Assembly: GCA_013334225.1 (NCBI GenBank)
Contig: JAAXXY010000001.1
Location: forward strand, 1-64,000
Direction: 5' to 3'
Origin: Chlorobiaceae bacterium
GTDB taxonomy: Bacteria > Bacteroidota > Chlorobiia > Chlorobiales > Chlorobiaceae
Length of the DNA stretch: 64,000 nucleotides
The number at the start of each line of letters is the position of its first letter. The first letter of the stretch is position 1. The position numbers were made by a program, and so were the translations under genes. Positions 33,079 to 44,450 of the stretch are shown one piece after another. Under the pieces are notes generated by a model that was given only the letters and a program-made list of their open reading frames with translations, was not told where the DNA came from and searched no databases.

Positions 33079-34383
33079 TTGAAAACAAATACAATGTCTA
33101 ACAATTCGGTTGTTAAAGGTCTGGACATCAACATGCTCCAGAAAAAGAAAGTTCATGAGCTGCATGCTCTGGCAAAAGAGATCGGCGTCAGTGCAGCAGG
33201 TTTGCGCAAAGAAGAGCTGATTTTCAAGATTATCGAAGCACAGTCACAAAAGAATACCGACACGGAAAACGCTACGGTGATGGTCAATACCGGCGTACTC
33301 CAGGTTATACCGGAGGGCTATGGATTTCTGCGGTCAGCCAATTACAACTACCTCTCCTCACCTGACGATATTTATGTCTCTCCTTCGCAGATCAAGCGCT
33401 TCAATATGCGTACCGGCGACACGGTTTCCGGGCAGGTGCGGGCACCCAAGGAGGGTGAACGGTTTTTCGCCCTGTTGAAGATCAATACGATTGATGGAAA
33501 CGATCCGGAAATTACCCGTGAGCGGCCTTATTTTGAGAACCTGACCCCGCTTTTTCCACGCGAGCGTCTCAAACTCGAAACCAAGCAGTCTGAATATTGC
33601 GGTCGTATCATGGACATTTTCACTCCTATAGGGAAAGGACAGAGAGGCTTGATCGTCGCTCAGCCTAAAACCGGTAAAACCATGCTGCTTCAGATGATTG
33701 CAAACGCTATCATCAAAAATCACCCGGAAGTCTTTCTGATCGTTCTCCTGATTGACGAGCGACCGGAAGAGGTTACCGACATGGCGCGCAGCGTCGAAGC
33801 GGAAGTCGTGAGCTCTACATTCGACGAGGACCCTGAACGGCATGTGCTTGTTGCCGATATGGTCCTTGAAAAAGCAAAACGGCTTGTCGAGGTCGGAAGG
33901 GATGTTGTCGTACTGCTCGATTCGATAACAAGGCTTGCAAGGGCGCATAATACCATTATTCCTCATTCCGGCAAGATCCTTTCAGGTGGTATCGATGCCA
34001 ATGCTCTTACCAAGCCTAAGCGTTTCTTCGGCGCAGCCCGAAACATCGAGGAAGGCGGTAGTCTTACAATTATAGCTACTGCACTTGTCGATACCGGATC
34101 GAGGATGGATGATGTTATTTTTGAAGAGTTCAAGGGTACCGGCAACATGGAGCTTTTACTGGACCGAAGGCTTTCAGAACGCAGGATTTTTCCGTCGATC
34201 GATATTCTTCGTTCCGGAACGAGAAAAGAAGAGCTGCTGTTTACACAGGAAGAGCTTTCGCGGACCTGGCTGCTCAGAAAATACCTTGCTGACAAAAACC
34301 CGATTGAATGTATGGAGTTCATGCGGGAGAAAATGGCCGAGACGAAAGACAACAGGGAGTTTTTCAAATATATGAATGCCTGA
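33079..34383 (+). CDS. rho: Transcription termination factor Rho
   Basis: [44 protein letters not shown]-type motif. Confidence 0.97.
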   Translation: MKTNTMSNNSVVKGLDINMLQKKKVHELHALAKEIGVSAAGLRKEELIFKIIEAQSQKNTDTENATVMVNTGVLQVIPEGYGFLRSANYNYLSSPDDIYVSPSQIKRFNMRTGDTVSGQVRAPKEGERFFALLKINTIDGNDPEITRERPYFENLTPLFPRERLKLETKQSEYCGRIMDIFTPIGKGQRGLIVAQPKTGKTMLLQMIANAIIKNHPEVFLIVLLIDERPEEVTDMARSVEAEVVSSTFDEDPERHVLVADMVLEKAKRLVEVGRDVVVLLDSITRLARAHNTIIPHSGKILSGGIDANALTKPKRFFGAARNIEEGGSLTIIATALVDTGSRMDDVIFEEFKGTGNMELLLDRRLSERRIFPSIDILRSGTRKEELLFTQEELSRTWLLRKYLADKNPIECMEFMREKMAETKDNREFFKYMNA

Positions 34384-34505
34384 CCTTTTTACCGGTATTC
34401 ATTTCATTACAATGAATTACGGTCCGCTCAGAATAAAAGTTTGCGGATTAGAAAAAACTTCCTATATTATCAGCCTTTAAAACAAGCGCAAAGAGATTTT
34501 AATAC

Positions 34506-34613
34506 ATGCCCTGCGGAAAAAAGAGAAAACGTCATAAAATGGCGGTGCACAAGCGCAAGAAGGCGCGCCGTAAGAACCGGCACAAGAAGCGTCAGAGATA
34601 CCAGAACAAATAA
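34506..34613 (+). CDS. 35-aa basic protein MPCGKKRKRHKMAVHKRKKARRKNRHKKRQRYQNK, AURKAIP1/COX24 (mS38/bS22-like) family
   Basis: Direct translation from ATG 34506 to TAA 34611-34613; KRKRHKMAxHKRKKxxRKNRHKK pattern; absent from ORF track (below length cutoff). Confidence 0.85.
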   Translation: MPCGKKRKRHKMAVHKRKKARRKNRHKKRQRYQNK

Positions 34614-34648
34614 GTTCCGGTAGCGTTGCTGTACCCTGGTCATTGGTT

Positions 34649-34721
34649 GAGAATATAGCTCAGTCGGTAGAGCATCTGCCTTTTAAGCAGAGGGTCGAAG
34701 GTTCGAGTCCTTCTATTCTCA
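34649..34721 (+). tRNA. tRNA-Lys (TTT)
   Basis: Acceptor GAGAATA/TATTCTC, anticodon stem TCTGC-CTTTTAA-GCAGA, GGTTCGAGTCC T-loop; CCA not encoded. Confidence 0.95.
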
Positions 34722-34749
34722 CTGGATTATTCATATCCTGTATTGTAGC

Positions 34750-34829
34750 CCGAGTGGTGAAACTGGTAGACACACCATCTTGAGGGGGTGGCGCCGAAAG
34801 GTGTAGGAGTTCGAATCTCCTCTCGGGCA
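34750..34829 (+). tRNA. tRNA-Leu (GAG)
   Basis: Acceptor GCCCGAG/CTCGGGC, anticodon loop TTGAGGG, extended variable arm, AGTTCGAATCT T-loop. Confidence 0.93.
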
Positions 34830-34989
34830 CATATGGAAAAAGTCGCTTACGGCGGCTTTTTTTGTTTCCGTTCTCCGTTTGCCGTTTTCCTTCACTGCTT
34901 TCAATCCTTTCCGAGGTGCATATTTCCCATAAACTGCTTATTTTATAAGCAAAGCTGGAAAAAACGTTTATCCAGAATGAAGAGATGAT

Positions 34990-35736
34990 ATGAATATAGC
35001 AGTAACTGTCTGTTTTGTTCCGGATACCGCTTCCGTTATTGAAATATCCAATGGAGAGCTGGACCGTTCGAGGATAAACGATGTAATCAATCCCTATGAC
35101 GAATATGCGCTTGAGGAAGCCGTGAGATGCAAGGAACGTGCAGGAAATGGCATGGTGACGGTATTCAGCGTCGCCTCGGAGTCCTCGAAGGAGCTTTTGC
35201 GCAAAACACTTGCAAAAGGAGCTGACAGAGCTGTTCTGGTCAATAATGCAGCACCAGCGGATCCCGGTGAGACAGCACTTATCCTGAGCCGTGCAATTAT
35301 GTCTGTTTACAGAGGAACATTGCCGCACCTGATATTTTGCGGCAAGCAGTCCACTGATTTTCAAAGTTCGCAGGTCCCTCCGATGCTTGCGGAACTGCTC
35401 GGCATCAATTCTGCCAGCGGAGCGAGTGTTGTGAAGCTTTCCGGCGACAATCTTGAAACAGAACGGGAAATTGAAGGGGGCATTGAATATACTGACCTGA
35501 AACTTCCCGCATTGCTCAGTATTGAAAAAGGTCTGAACACCCCCCGCAACACCACCATGAAAGCAGTCATGGAGGCAAGAAAAAAGCCTATTGACCTTGT
35601 AACTGTTGAAGTGGATGCTAAACCGTTTGTACGTCTTGAAAGACTTGATGCTCACGATCAAAAAAGAAAATGCCTTTTTTTATCCGGCGAGCAGGAACTT
35701 GTCCGCCTTCTCATTCAGGAACGGAAGCTGATGTGA
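34990..35736 (+). CDS. etfB: Electron transfer flavoprotein beta subunit
   Basis: MNIAVTVCFVPDTA, INPYDEYALEEAVR, ADRAVLV, LPALLSIEKGLNTPR. Confidence 0.93.
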   Translation: MNIAVTVCFVPDTASVIEISNGELDRSRINDVINPYDEYALEEAVRCKERAGNGMVTVFSVASESSKELLRKTLAKGADRAVLVNNAAPADPGETALILSRAIMSVYRGTLPHLIFCGKQSTDFQSSQVPPMLAELLGINSASGASVVKLSGDNLETEREIEGGIEYTDLKLPALLSIEKGLNTPRNTTMKAVMEARKKPIDLVTVEVDAKPFVRLERLDAHDQKRKCLFLSGEQELVRLLIQERKLM

Positions 35737-35742
35737 GAAACA

Positions 35743-36750
35743 ATGACGGCAGGAAATGTTGTAACAATGAAAAATATTCTGGTATTTCTCGAACAGCGCA
35801 ATGGCATTGTGAAACAGGCCGCTATTGAAGCCTGGAATGTTATTAAGGCATGTGCCGGAACGGAACCGGGCAATATAAAGATATTCGGTATCATTGCAGG
35901 ACCTGCTGAAACAGGAGGCCTCGAAAGCCTGCTTGCCGGCGAAGGCATAATACACCATGCGGAAGAGGATGATCTGGCGCTTTATAATTCTGAAAACTAT
36001 ATCGGTATTGTATCGGAGCTTTTTGAAAGGGAATCCTGTTCCGCGCTGTATTTTGCCGATTCCGCAATGAGCAGGGACCTTGCACCAAGGCTTTCCATAC
36101 GTCTTCAGGCCGCTCTTCTTTCCGGATGTGAGCCGGAGCACCCCTTAGTTATGGGTATTTGCCATCGTCCTGTTTATTCCGGTACGGCTATGGCTGTATT
36201 TACCGCACAATCCGACCGGACAATTTATACCCTGGCATCTACGTCAGGAAATACAAAAACACTGACTGATGGCAAAATCGTTTTCAAAAAGTATAAGAAA
36301 GGTTGTGTAACAGACCTGCATCCAGCTTCGATTGTCCGCAACGTTGTCATGAATCAGGACAGGCCGGATATAGCGGAAGCCCGGATCATTGTAGCAGGCG
36401 GACGGGGAATGGGCAGCAAGGAAAGCTTTGGCGTGCTCGAAGAACTTGCAGATGTGCTGGGTGGTGCAGTCGGTGCAAGCCGTTCCGTCGTTGATGAAGG
36501 CTGGAGACCTCATGCCGGGCAGATCGGGCAGACAGGGAAAACGGTGGCACCGTTTCTGTATATCGCATGCGGTATATCAGGAGCGGTCCAGCATCTTGCC
36601 GGAATCGGATCGGCCGGAACAGTGGTCGCCATCAACAACGATCCTCATGCACCGATTTTCACCAGGGCCGATTATGGTATTGTCGGTGATGTACATACGG
36701 TTATCCCCAATATAATCGGAGAATTCCGGGATATTTTGAAGAAGAAATGA
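35743..36750 (+). CDS. etfA: Electron transfer flavoprotein alpha subunit
   Basis: [58 protein letters not shown]. Confidence 0.96.
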   Translation: MTAGNVVTMKNILVFLEQRNGIVKQAAIEAWNVIKACAGTEPGNIKIFGIIAGPAETGGLESLLAGEGIIHHAEEDDLALYNSENYIGIVSELFERESCSALYFADSAMSRDLAPRLSIRLQAALLSGCEPEHPLVMGICHRPVYSGTAMAVFTAQSDRTIYTLASTSGNTKTLTDGKIVFKKYKKGCVTDLHPASIVRNVVMNQDRPDIAEARIIVAGGRGMGSKESFGVLEELADVLGGAVGASRSVVDEGWRPHAGQIGQTGKTVAPFLYIACGISGAVQHLAGIGSAGTVVAINNDPHAPIFTRADYGIVGDVHTVIPNIIGEFRDILKKK

Positions 36751-36831
36751 TTAACGCTACATTTCTGTTTAAGAACAGGGAATTATGCATCATATAACCT
36801 TCCCTGTGCAATACAACATAGTTATCAGACA

Positions 36832-37425
36832 ATGGGTAAAATTCAGGTAGATATTCTCGGGCTTTCCACAAGCCCCCATACGAACGGAGCATATGCCCTT
36901 ATACTTTATGAACTTGACGGAAAACGCAAGCTTCCCATCATCATCGGCGGTTTTGAAGCCCAGGCAATAGCACTGAAGCTTGAAAATATCAAGCCGCCCC
37001 GTCCGTTCACTCACGATCTCTTCAAAAATATAGCCGATGTTTTTCACCTGCATGTCAACGAGGTCATTATCGATGAACTGCACAATGAGACTTTCTATGC
37101 CAAGGTGGTTTGTGAAGCCAACGGTGAGGTTCATGAAATCGATGCCCGTCCGAGCGATGCAATCGCTATTGCCGTTCGTTTCAATGCACCGCTTTATGTC
37201 ACGGAAGAGATCATGAACGAGGCAGGAATCCGCGAAGAGCAGAAGGAAGAAGGCGAGGAGAGCGAGATCCCCCAGGAAGTCGAAAAGCCGGTATCTCTTC
37301 CGGTAACATCCGAAACGAAGCTCGATGAACTGCAGAACGCCCTCAGCGATGCTATCAGCAATGAGAACTATGAAGAAGCTGCAAGGCTCCGCGATGAAAT
37401 CACCAGGCTGAAAAGCAGTTCATGA
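36832..37425 (+). CDS. Bifunctional nuclease (BFN/DUF151) family protein with UvrB/UvrC motif
   Basis: LPIIIGGFEAQAIAL, RPSDAIAIAVRFNAPLYV; C-terminal ENYEEAARLRDEITRLK. Confidence 0.92.
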   Translation: MGKIQVDILGLSTSPHTNGAYALILYELDGKRKLPIIIGGFEAQAIALKLENIKPPRPFTHDLFKNIADVFHLHVNEVIIDELHNETFYAKVVCEANGEVHEIDARPSDAIAIAVRFNAPLYVTEEIMNEAGIREEQKEEGEESEIPQEVEKPVSLPVTSETKLDELQNALSDAISNENYEEAARLRDEITRLKSSS

Positions 37426-37449
37426 AGGTAATGTTTTCCTGAACAGGAC

Positions 37450-37483
37450 AAAAAAAAGGAGGCGGTTGCCTCCTTTTTTTTTG
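37450..37483. terminator. Bidirectional Rho-independent terminator
   Basis: AAAAAAAGGAGGC-ggtt-GCCTCCTTTTTTTTT. Confidence 0.85.
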
Positions 37484-37501
37484 TGAACATCAAAGCATGT
37501 C

Positions 37502-38230
37502 TCAGATGTTGACTCTCAGGCCGAGCAGGACGCTGTGGCTGGAGATGTTTGTATTTGTTTCATAGTAGTATGGAACAAAATCACCGTGCCAGTCCATAAA
37601 ACCGCCAGAACCTGCCATTGTAAAGTCGGTTGTTGCAAAGTAACGGTATTTGGCATCAAGCATAACACCCTTGCTGATGGGGACTGCGATACCTGCACCG
37701 AACTGATAGGCAAGTGTTGTTTCATGAGTGTCATGATGGGTAGGGATGTAATCAGTGACCCACGTTCCATTATTGTTAAATGATTTTACCTCTGAGTTGT
37801 TTGGTACATAATGATGCCATACTTCCTCATCATCACCGCAGATGTTAACCTGAGCTACACCAACACCAGCCATGCCGTAAATTTCAACACCCTTTCCGAG
37901 AGGGATATCGTAGTAACCGTTAGCCATCAGGGAGTAAACACTTGCTTTGCCGGTATCCCAGTCCTTGATAGTGTTTCTCTGGTAGCCCATTTCAGCTTCC
38001 AGCCTGGTGGAGCCGTAGTCGCAGCCAATAGCTGCGGTTGCGGTAAAGCCAGCATCAAAAGCTATTTTATCAGCGGTATAAGAAATTGGCTGATAAATCA
38101 GTTTGGTGTCGCTGTCCTGGAACCAGGAAATACCTGCGGCTGCGCTGACATAACGCTGTGAAGCGTGTGCCGGTGCTGCGACGATACCTGCGGCAGCAAC
38201 GACAGCCAGTATTGCAAGAGTCTTTTTCAT
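37502..38230 (-). CDS. Outer-membrane beta-barrel protein (opacity-like)
   Basis: Signal peptide, alternating barrel strands, terminal SHSVLLGLRVNI. Confidence 0.8.
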   Translation of the reverse strand: MKKTLAILAVVAAAGIVAAPAHASQRYVSAAAGISWFQDSDTKLIYQPISYTADKIAFDAGFTATAAIGCDYGSTRLEAEMGYQRNTIKDWDTGKASVYSLMANGYYDIPLGKGVEIYGMAGVGVAQVNICGDDEEVWHHYVPNNSEVKSFNNNGTWVTDYIPTHHDTHETTLAYQFGAGIAVPISKGVMLDAKYRYFATTDFTMAGSGGFMDWHGDFVPYYYETNTNISSHSVLLGLRVNI

Positions 38231-38366
38231 TATAACCTCCGTATTTTGTGTGTGTGTGTTCGTATACGATAGTTCTTTGTAAAACGAACGTAAAAAACAA
38301 TAAAGAACTATGATTAATAATAATATAAATCAATGCGTTATCCAACCGAAACATGGAAATTTTTTA

Positions 38367-40865
38367 TCAATCTTCCTGAGTGCCGAAGCTGAATGTAAAT
38401 TTCCATCCCGATTTGGAGTTGTTGTTGCTTTCGACGGAATCAAAACCGTAACCGTAATCGAAACCGATTTGTCCTATAATCGGGATGAAAAGGCGCAAGC
38501 CAAGACCGGCAGACTTTTTCAAATCTCCATAGCTTATCGATTTCGCATTTTCCCAGAGCCCGCCGGCTTCCGCAAATGCAAGCCCGTAAATGCTGACATC
38601 TCCGGACAGAGTAAGAGGGTAGCGCAGTTCCGTTGTAAACTTTGAGTAAACTCTTCCGGCATAGAGGGTTGATGTCGTATTGGATGGATCGAGTTTAACG
38701 CCGAGGCTGCGGTCATCATATCCGCGCAGAGGAATGGTCGGAAGAGTTGACATACCGCTTCCACCCATATAGAAGTAGTCCGTATAGGGTATGTAATCAT
38801 CATTTTTGAACGTTGCGAGATAACCGTGCTGGGTTGAAACGTTCAGTACAAGTGCTCTTGTAATCGGGAAAAACCAGCTTGAACCTCCGGTGAACTTGTA
38901 GAAATCGACCGTGCCGGGGAGCGGTCCGCCTGAAAGCTGGGCGGTGATCCAGTTGTTGCTTCCTCTCCTTGGAAAGATGGGACTGTCGATACTGTTCCGG
39001 CGAATGGTCTGCGAGATGGAAACTTCGTCAGATTGGTCCGGCGCATTGGTGGGGTTCTGAATAAAGGCAAGCAATCCACCATCCGTATGGAGGTATTTCA
39101 GTTTCCAGCCGATGCTTGTGTAGTTGTCGGGCCAGGTAAGACGCCGTCCGATGCCAAGCGTTGTACCATATTGCTTGATAGTGGTCGGGTTATCTTTACT
39201 GTCATTGGTAAAATCATATGCCATGCTCGTTTTAAAGGCGGTAAACCCGAGAGAGGTTGGTCCTCCGAATGCCCATGGCTCGGTAAACGAAAGCGACAAG
39301 GTGTTATAATTATTGCTTCCGAACTGCCACTGGAACCCAAGCTTCTGTCCGTCACCATGCGGAAGCGGTTTGTAAGCACTCCGGTCGAACACATCCTTCA
39401 GAGAGAAATTGTTGAAGGTTACGCCGAGCGCACCCATGAAACCGGTACTGCTGTATCCAACAGAAGCATTAAAGGTATCACTCTGTTTTTCTGTGACATT
39501 GTAGGAGATGTCGACCGTATTGTTCTCCATGTGCGGGTCGATATCAGGGTCGAGCTTTGACGGGTCAAAGTAGTTGAGCATGCTGATTTCCCGGAGGCTG
39601 CGTACAACATTCTTCCGGCTGAACATCTCTCCGGGTATCGTGTAAAGTTCGCGCCGTATGACATGATCTTTCGTTTTTATGTTGCCCTTGATGCTGACGG
39701 TATTGATCTCGAAAGCGTCACCTTCTCTCATGGTGATATTGAGATCGACCGTATCGGGATTGACAATCTGCTCCTCGATTGTCGCTTTGTAGGCAAGATA
39801 ACCCCGATCGAGATAAAGTGAGGTCACGTCGGTGTTGTCCTGTGCAAAGTTCAGCCTGTCCTGAATCAGCTTTGCATTGTAAATATCGCCTTTTTTGACC
39901 CTGAATGTTTTTTCAAGAATTTCAGTCGTGGCAAAATCTTTTGTGTTTCCGGACCAGGAAATGTTTCCGATATGGTAAACAGGCCCCTCCTCGATATAAA
40001 TATCCAGAAGGATCCCTTTTTTGTCGGGAGTGTAGCTTATCTCGTCGCGCACAACCTTTGCATCACGGTATCCGTTGTTCCGGTAAAATTCGACCAGAAG
40101 GTTTTTATCCTGGTTGAATTTGTCTTTATCGAGTTTTGGAGAGCCGAAAATTTTACGCCACCATGAATTCTGGTTCGTTTCCTTGAAAACGCTTCTCAGC
40201 TTGTTCTGCTTGAATGCGGTATTGCCATGGAATGTTATTTTTTCAATCGACATTTTCGATCCTTCGGTGATCGAAAAAACAACCTTGACATGGTTTTTGC
40301 CATTCTCCAGCAGCTTGTATTCGGCCCCTGCAGTCAGAAACCCTTTTGATGCATAATGTTTTTCAATCTTGTTGCAGGCAGTGATCAGATCCTGTTCGAC
40401 AATCTTTTTGCCGGTCACCAGCGGGGTGATGCGCTTCAGCTCATCAGATTTGAACTTATGGTTTCCGTTGAATGTGACATCATCAAGGACCGGAAGTTCG
40501 GTAACGATAAATTTCAGGGAGATCCTGTTCTCGCCGAGATCGGTTTTTTCGACTGCAATATCGCTGAAAAGCTGGAGTTGCCAGAGGTATTGCATTGCTC
40601 CGCTCAGTTCCATGCCAGGAATTGTAATCCGGCTGCTGGTTTTAAGCGGTATGCTGTTGATCAGCTCTTCTTCCTTGACGGATTCAAGACCGCTGAAAGA
40701 AATATCCGTTACGGTATAGAGTTCTTTTTTTGCAGCTGTTGTTTCAGTCTGTTCAGTTTTGTCTGTTTTTTTCGTGGGGCGAGTTTTAGCTTCGACGTTG
40801 CTTGCTTCTGTGTTCAGGGCAACGGCAACCAGGAGTAAAGGAATCAGTTTTTGTGAATTTTTCAT
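38367..40865 (-). CDS. bamA: Outer membrane protein assembly factor BamA
   Basis: Multiple POTRA repeats plus C-terminal surface-antigen barrel (LGLRLFIPIIGQIGFDYGYGFD); start at 40865 gives a signal peptide. Confidence 0.94.
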   Translation of the reverse strand: MKNSQKLIPLLLVAVALNTEASNVEAKTRPTKKTDKTEQTETTAAKKELYTVTDISFSGLESVKEEELINSIPLKTSSRITIPGMELSGAMQYLWQLQLFSDIAVEKTDLGENRISLKFIVTELPVLDDVTFNGNHKFKSDELKRITPLVTGKKIVEQDLITACNKIEKHYASKGFLTAGAEYKLLENGKNHVKVVFSITEGSKMSIEKITFHGNTAFKQNKLRSVFKETNQNSWWRKIFGSPKLDKDKFNQDKNLLVEFYRNNGYRDAKVVRDEISYTPDKKGILLDIYIEEGPVYHIGNISWSGNTKDFATTEILEKTFRVKKGDIYNAKLIQDRLNFAQDNTDVTSLYLDRGYLAYKATIEEQIVNPDTVDLNITMREGDAFEINTVSIKGNIKTKDHVIRRELYTIPGEMFSRKNVVRSLREISMLNYFDPSKLDPDIDPHMENNTVDISYNVTEKQSDTFNASVGYSSTGFMGALGVTFNNFSLKDVFDRSAYKPLPHGDGQKLGFQWQFGSNNYNTLSLSFTEPWAFGGPTSLGFTAFKTSMAYDFTNDSKDNPTTIKQYGTTLGIGRRLTWPDNYTSIGWKLKYLHTDGGLLAFIQNPTNAPDQSDEVSISQTIRRNSIDSPIFPRRGSNNWITAQLSGGPLPGTVDFYKFTGGSSWFFPITRALVLNVSTQHGYLATFKNDDYIPYTDYFYMGGSGMSTLPTIPLRGYDDRSLGVKLDPSNTTSTLYAGRVYSKFTTELRYPLTLSGDVSIYGLAFAEAGGLWENAKSISYGDLKKSAGLGLRLFIPIIGQIGFDYGYGFDSVESNNNSKSGWKFTFSFGTQED

Positions 40866-40887
40866 GGAATTTCTGGTATCAATCAAG

Positions 40888-41736
40888 TTAAAGCTTGCTG
40901 GCTGCGATTGTCTGTTTATGAATCTGCTCGCTTGTCTGTCCGAATCTGCGTTCCCTGTTCTGGAATTCCCTGATGGCATCGTAAAGCTGGGAACGACGAA
41001 AATCGGGCCAGTAGGTATTGGTAACGTAAATTTCGGAATATGCAGTTTGCCACAGCATGAAATTGCTTACCCTGAACTCACCGCTGGTTCGGATGAGAAG
41101 TTCCGGGTCGGGGGTGGTGGAGGTGGAGAGATAAGATGTAAAGAGCTGTTCATTGACAGACGCAGGATCGAGGCGACCGGCCGATACTTCATAAGCTATT
41201 GATTTACAGGCCTGTACGATATCCCATTTACCGCTGTAACTGAGAGCTATATTGAGAGCAAGTTTGCTGTTGTTTTTCGTGAGCTCGATGGTCCCGTTCA
41301 GAACTTTGCGTACTTTTTCAGAAAGCTGGTTCATGTCTCCGATGACATTGAATCGGATGTTGTTATCGTGCAGTTCCCTGGTTTCTCTTCCGATAACTTT
41401 GATGAGAAGCTGCATCAGTGCAGAAACTTCTTTTTCAGGCCTTTTCCAGTTTTCCGTTGAAAAGGTGAACAGCGTAAGGTAGCCGACACCAAGTTCGGCA
41501 CATGCTTCAACAACATCTCTTACGGAATCGACTCCGGCTATATGCCCTTCAATCCTTGTTTTGCCTTTCATGCGCGCCCAACGGCCATTGCCATCCATGA
41601 TAATTGCAACATGCCTCGGGATTTCACAAGTTGCTTTCAGCTCTTCCTGGATTCTTTTATCGGCAGCGTCAGGTCCAGATGAAAACCAGTGGGGTTTAAA
41701 CGTCGACACTAAATCCATTTGTTTTATCAATGCCAT
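40888..41736 (-). CDS. uppS: Isoprenyl transferase (UPP synthase)
   Basis: HVAIIMDGNGRWARMKGKTRIEGHIAG, LTLFTFSTENWKRP, RTSGEFRVSNFMLWQTAYSEIYV. Confidence 0.96.
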   Translation of the reverse strand: MALIKQMDLVSTFKPHWFSSGPDAADKRIQEELKATCEIPRHVAIIMDGNGRWARMKGKTRIEGHIAGVDSVRDVVEACAELGVGYLTLFTFSTENWKRPEKEVSALMQLLIKVIGRETRELHDNNIRFNVIGDMNQLSEKVRKVLNGTIELTKNNSKLALNIALSYSGKWDIVQACKSIAYEVSAGRLDPASVNEQLFTSYLSTSTTPDPELLIRTSGEFRVSNFMLWQTAYSEIYVTNTYWPDFRRSQLYDAIREFQNRERRFGQTSEQIHKQTIAASKL

Positions 41737-41931
41737 AAATCATTTTACATCTTGTCACAAGGTCATTGGACCCCAAATATACCATACGTGGAGCTTCTTC
41801 CAGGGTAAACAGCCTAAATTGAATAATATGCAGTTATTTCTTATTATACAAACTTTAGACGGAACGGAAATCCTGCATCGACAGAAAGACAGGCCCCGGA
41901 TATTCTTATCTTAAAACAATTCAAAGACAAC

Positions 41932-43359
41932 GTGCATTTAAGTAGTTATGAAGAGCTGCGTTACAGGCTGCTGACCCAGGCTGTCACATGTGAAGAGGCG
42001 GTGCGTTTCTACCTTGATCGTATCGATGACAATCGCCATGACAATATTTTTATAACCGTTTTTCATGAAAAAGCACTTGAGCGGGCAAGAAGTCTCGACA
42101 GGAAGCTCAGGGATGGAGGCGAGCCCGGAATACTTTTCGGCATGCCGGTTGCGATAAAGGACAATATCGCCATGAAAGGCGGCCGGTTGACCTGCGCATC
42201 GAAAATCCTGAGCAATTACGAGAGCGTGTATGACGCTACTGCGGTTTTAAGGCTCGAAGAGGAAGATGCTGTTTTTCTTGGCAAAACAAATATGGATGAG
42301 TTTGCCATGGGCAGCTCAAACGAAAATTCCGCTTTCGGTACCGTGCCGAATCCTTTCGACAAAACCAGAGTCCCCGGCGGCAGCTCGGGAGGTTCCGCTG
42401 CCGCTGTGGCCAACGGCCTTGCCATGGTAGCCCTTGGTTCCGATACTGGAGGGTCTGTCCGTCAGCCGGCAGGTTTTTGCGATATTGTCGGGCTTAAGCC
42501 CACGTACGGGAGGATTTCCAGGTACGGGCTCGTCGCGTTCGCATCTTCGTTCGACCAGATCGGCGTGCTTGCCCGCAACAGTGATGATGCGGCTCTTGTA
42601 CTTGGAGTTCTGGCGGGCAGGGACAACCATGATGCCACCTGTTCCCTGCGTGATGTTCCGGATTACGGTACCGAAATGACCAGTGTTCGTGTTGAAGGAT
42701 TGAAGATCGGTGTGCCGAAAGCTTTTTTTCCTGAAAACCTCAATTCAGACGTTTCCCGGATCGTAATGGGAAAACTGCATGAACTGCGCGAAAGGGGAGC
42801 GGAGCTTGTCGATATCACCCTTCCCGAAAGTGATTATGCTATTGCGGCCTATTACATTCTTGTTACTGCTGAAGCTTCATCGAATCTTGCCCGTTTCGAT
42901 GGAGCACGTTACGGTTACCGTTCATCAGAGTCAGGAGACCTGTCGTCCATGTACGTGAATTCGAGGACCGAGGGATTCGGCAGGGAGGTTAAACGCAGGA
43001 TAATGCTTGGAACTTATGTGCTGTCTGCCGGATATTACGATACATACTATAAAAAAGCCCAGCAGGTAAGGCGGGTATTTCAGGACAGGTACCGCGAAGC
43101 TCTGGAAAAAGTCGATGTTATTGCCGGCCCCACCTCACCTTTTCCGCCTTTTGGTATCGGCGACAAGATGGCCGATCCTCTTGAAATGTACCTTGCAGAT
43201 GTTTTTACCGTACCGGCAAGTATTGTGGGTATGCCGGCTGTCAGTGTACCGGTCGGGATGGATTCTCTCAATCTTCCGGTAGGTATGCACCTTATCTGTA
43301 ATTTTTTCGAAGAGGGAAAACTTCTCGGCATCGCAAAAATGATGCAGCGAAACGACTGA
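41932..43359 (+). CDS. gatA: Asp-tRNA(Asn)/Glu-tRNA(Gln) amidotransferase subunit A
   Basis: Amidase signature [39 protein letters not shown] start. Confidence 0.95.
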   Translation: MHLSSYEELRYRLLTQAVTCEEAVRFYLDRIDDNRHDNIFITVFHEKALERARSLDRKLRDGGEPGILFGMPVAIKDNIAMKGGRLTCASKILSNYESVYDATAVLRLEEEDAVFLGKTNMDEFAMGSSNENSAFGTVPNPFDKTRVPGGSSGGSAAAVANGLAMVALGSDTGGSVRQPAGFCDIVGLKPTYGRISRYGLVAFASSFDQIGVLARNSDDAALVLGVLAGRDNHDATCSLRDVPDYGTEMTSVRVEGLKIGVPKAFFPENLNSDVSRIVMGKLHELRERGAELVDITLPESDYAIAAYYILVTAEASSNLARFDGARYGYRSSESGDLSSMYVNSRTEGFGREVKRRIMLGTYVLSAGYYDTYYKKAQQVRRVFQDRYREALEKVDVIAGPTSPFPPFGIGDKMADPLEMYLADVFTVPASIVGMPAVSVPVGMDSLNLPVGMHLICNFFEEGKLLGIAKMMQRND

Positions 43360-43403
43360 TTTTCAGGGATTTAATTCGTAACCATTTAATCAACGCTTCC
43401 ATT

Positions 43404-44303
43404 ATGAGTGTTTTAGTCAACAAGGATACCCGTCTGCTTGTTCAGGGTATAACCGGTTCTGAGGGCACCTTTCATACCTCCCAGATACTTGAGTACGGCA
43501 CCAACGTGGTTGCCGGTGTGACCCCCGGAAAGGGTGGAATCCTCTACAACGGAAACGACAGGGACAAATTCTGCCGGCCGGTGCCGCTTTTCAATACCGT
43601 CAAGGAGGCTGTCGAAAAAACAGAAGCCAATGCATCGGTTATTTTCGTTCCTGCAGCATTTGCCGCAGATGCCGTCATGGAAGCTGCAGATGCAGGGCTG
43701 AAAGTGATCATCTGTATCACGGAAGGAATTCCGGTCAATGATATGATGAAAGCCTATGCTTTCGTCAAGGCAAAGGGCGCAGTGCTTGTCGGGCCGAACT
43801 GTCCTGGCGTTATCACCCCGGGAGAAGCGAAAGTCGGCATCATGCCGGGCTTTATCCATAAAAAAGGCACCATCGGCGTGGTATCGCGAAGCGGAACCCT
43901 TACTTATGAAGCTGTCCACCAGCTGACAAACGTCGGTCTCGGCCAGTCTACCTGTATCGGTATAGGCGGTGATCCGATAATCGGCACCAGGTTTATCGAT
44001 GCCGTCAAATTGTTTGCCGAAGACGAAGAGACGGAAGGTCTTATCATGATCGGAGAAATCGGCGGAAGCGCCGAGGAAGAGGCTGCCGAGTATATCAGGG
44101 AGCATTTCCGCAAACCGGTTGTCGGATTCATCGCAGGCAGGACAGCTCCTCCGGGCCGAAGAATGGGCCATGCAGGCGCTATCGTGTCCGGCGGCAAAGG
44201 GACTGCAGAAGATAAAATAAAGGTTATGGAAGCCGCGGGCATCCATGTAGTCGAGAGCCCGGCCGATCTTGGTGAAGCAATGCTCAAGGCACTGGGCAGA
44301 TAA
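43404..44303 (+). CDS. sucD: Succinyl-CoA synthetase alpha subunit
   Basis: [64 protein letters not shown]. Confidence 0.96.
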   Translation: MSVLVNKDTRLLVQGITGSEGTFHTSQILEYGTNVVAGVTPGKGGILYNGNDRDKFCRPVPLFNTVKEAVEKTEANASVIFVPAAFAADAVMEAADAGLKVIICITEGIPVNDMMKAYAFVKAKGAVLVGPNCPGVITPGEAKVGIMPGFIHKKGTIGVVSRSGTLTYEAVHQLTNVGLGQSTCIGIGGDPIIGTRFIDAVKLFAEDEETEGLIMIGEIGGSAEEEAAEYIREHFRKPVVGFIAGRTAPPGRRMGHAGAIVSGGKGTAEDKIKVMEAAGIHVVESPADLGEAMLKALGR

Positions 44304-44370
44304 ATGTTGGGTTTCAGGTGTTGGATATAGCGAAAAGGCTGCCGGAAAAGGTGGCCTTTTTGCTTTGCAG

Positions 44371-44450
44371 GGTAATGGGTAATGGGGAATGGGTAGTGGG
44401 GAATGGGTAGTGGGTAATGGGTAATGGGTAGTGGGTAATGGGTAATGGGT
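44371..44450. repeat. Heptanucleotide tandem array 1 (GGTAATG/GGTAGTG/GGGAATG), 11 units plus 3 bp
   Basis: Units counted directly in sequence. Confidence 0.97.

Noticed and set aside
34441-34623. 60-aa ORF in the ORF track downstream of rho
   Set aside because: Out of frame with the 35-aa mS38/bS22-like ORF at 34506-34613, which explains the region better.
34660-35661. 333-aa minus-strand ORF across both tRNAs and etfB
   Set aside because: Runs antisense through two tRNA genes and conserved etfB.
43413-44246. 277-aa minus-strand ORF in sucD
   Set aside because: Antisense to conserved sucD; no recognisable motif.
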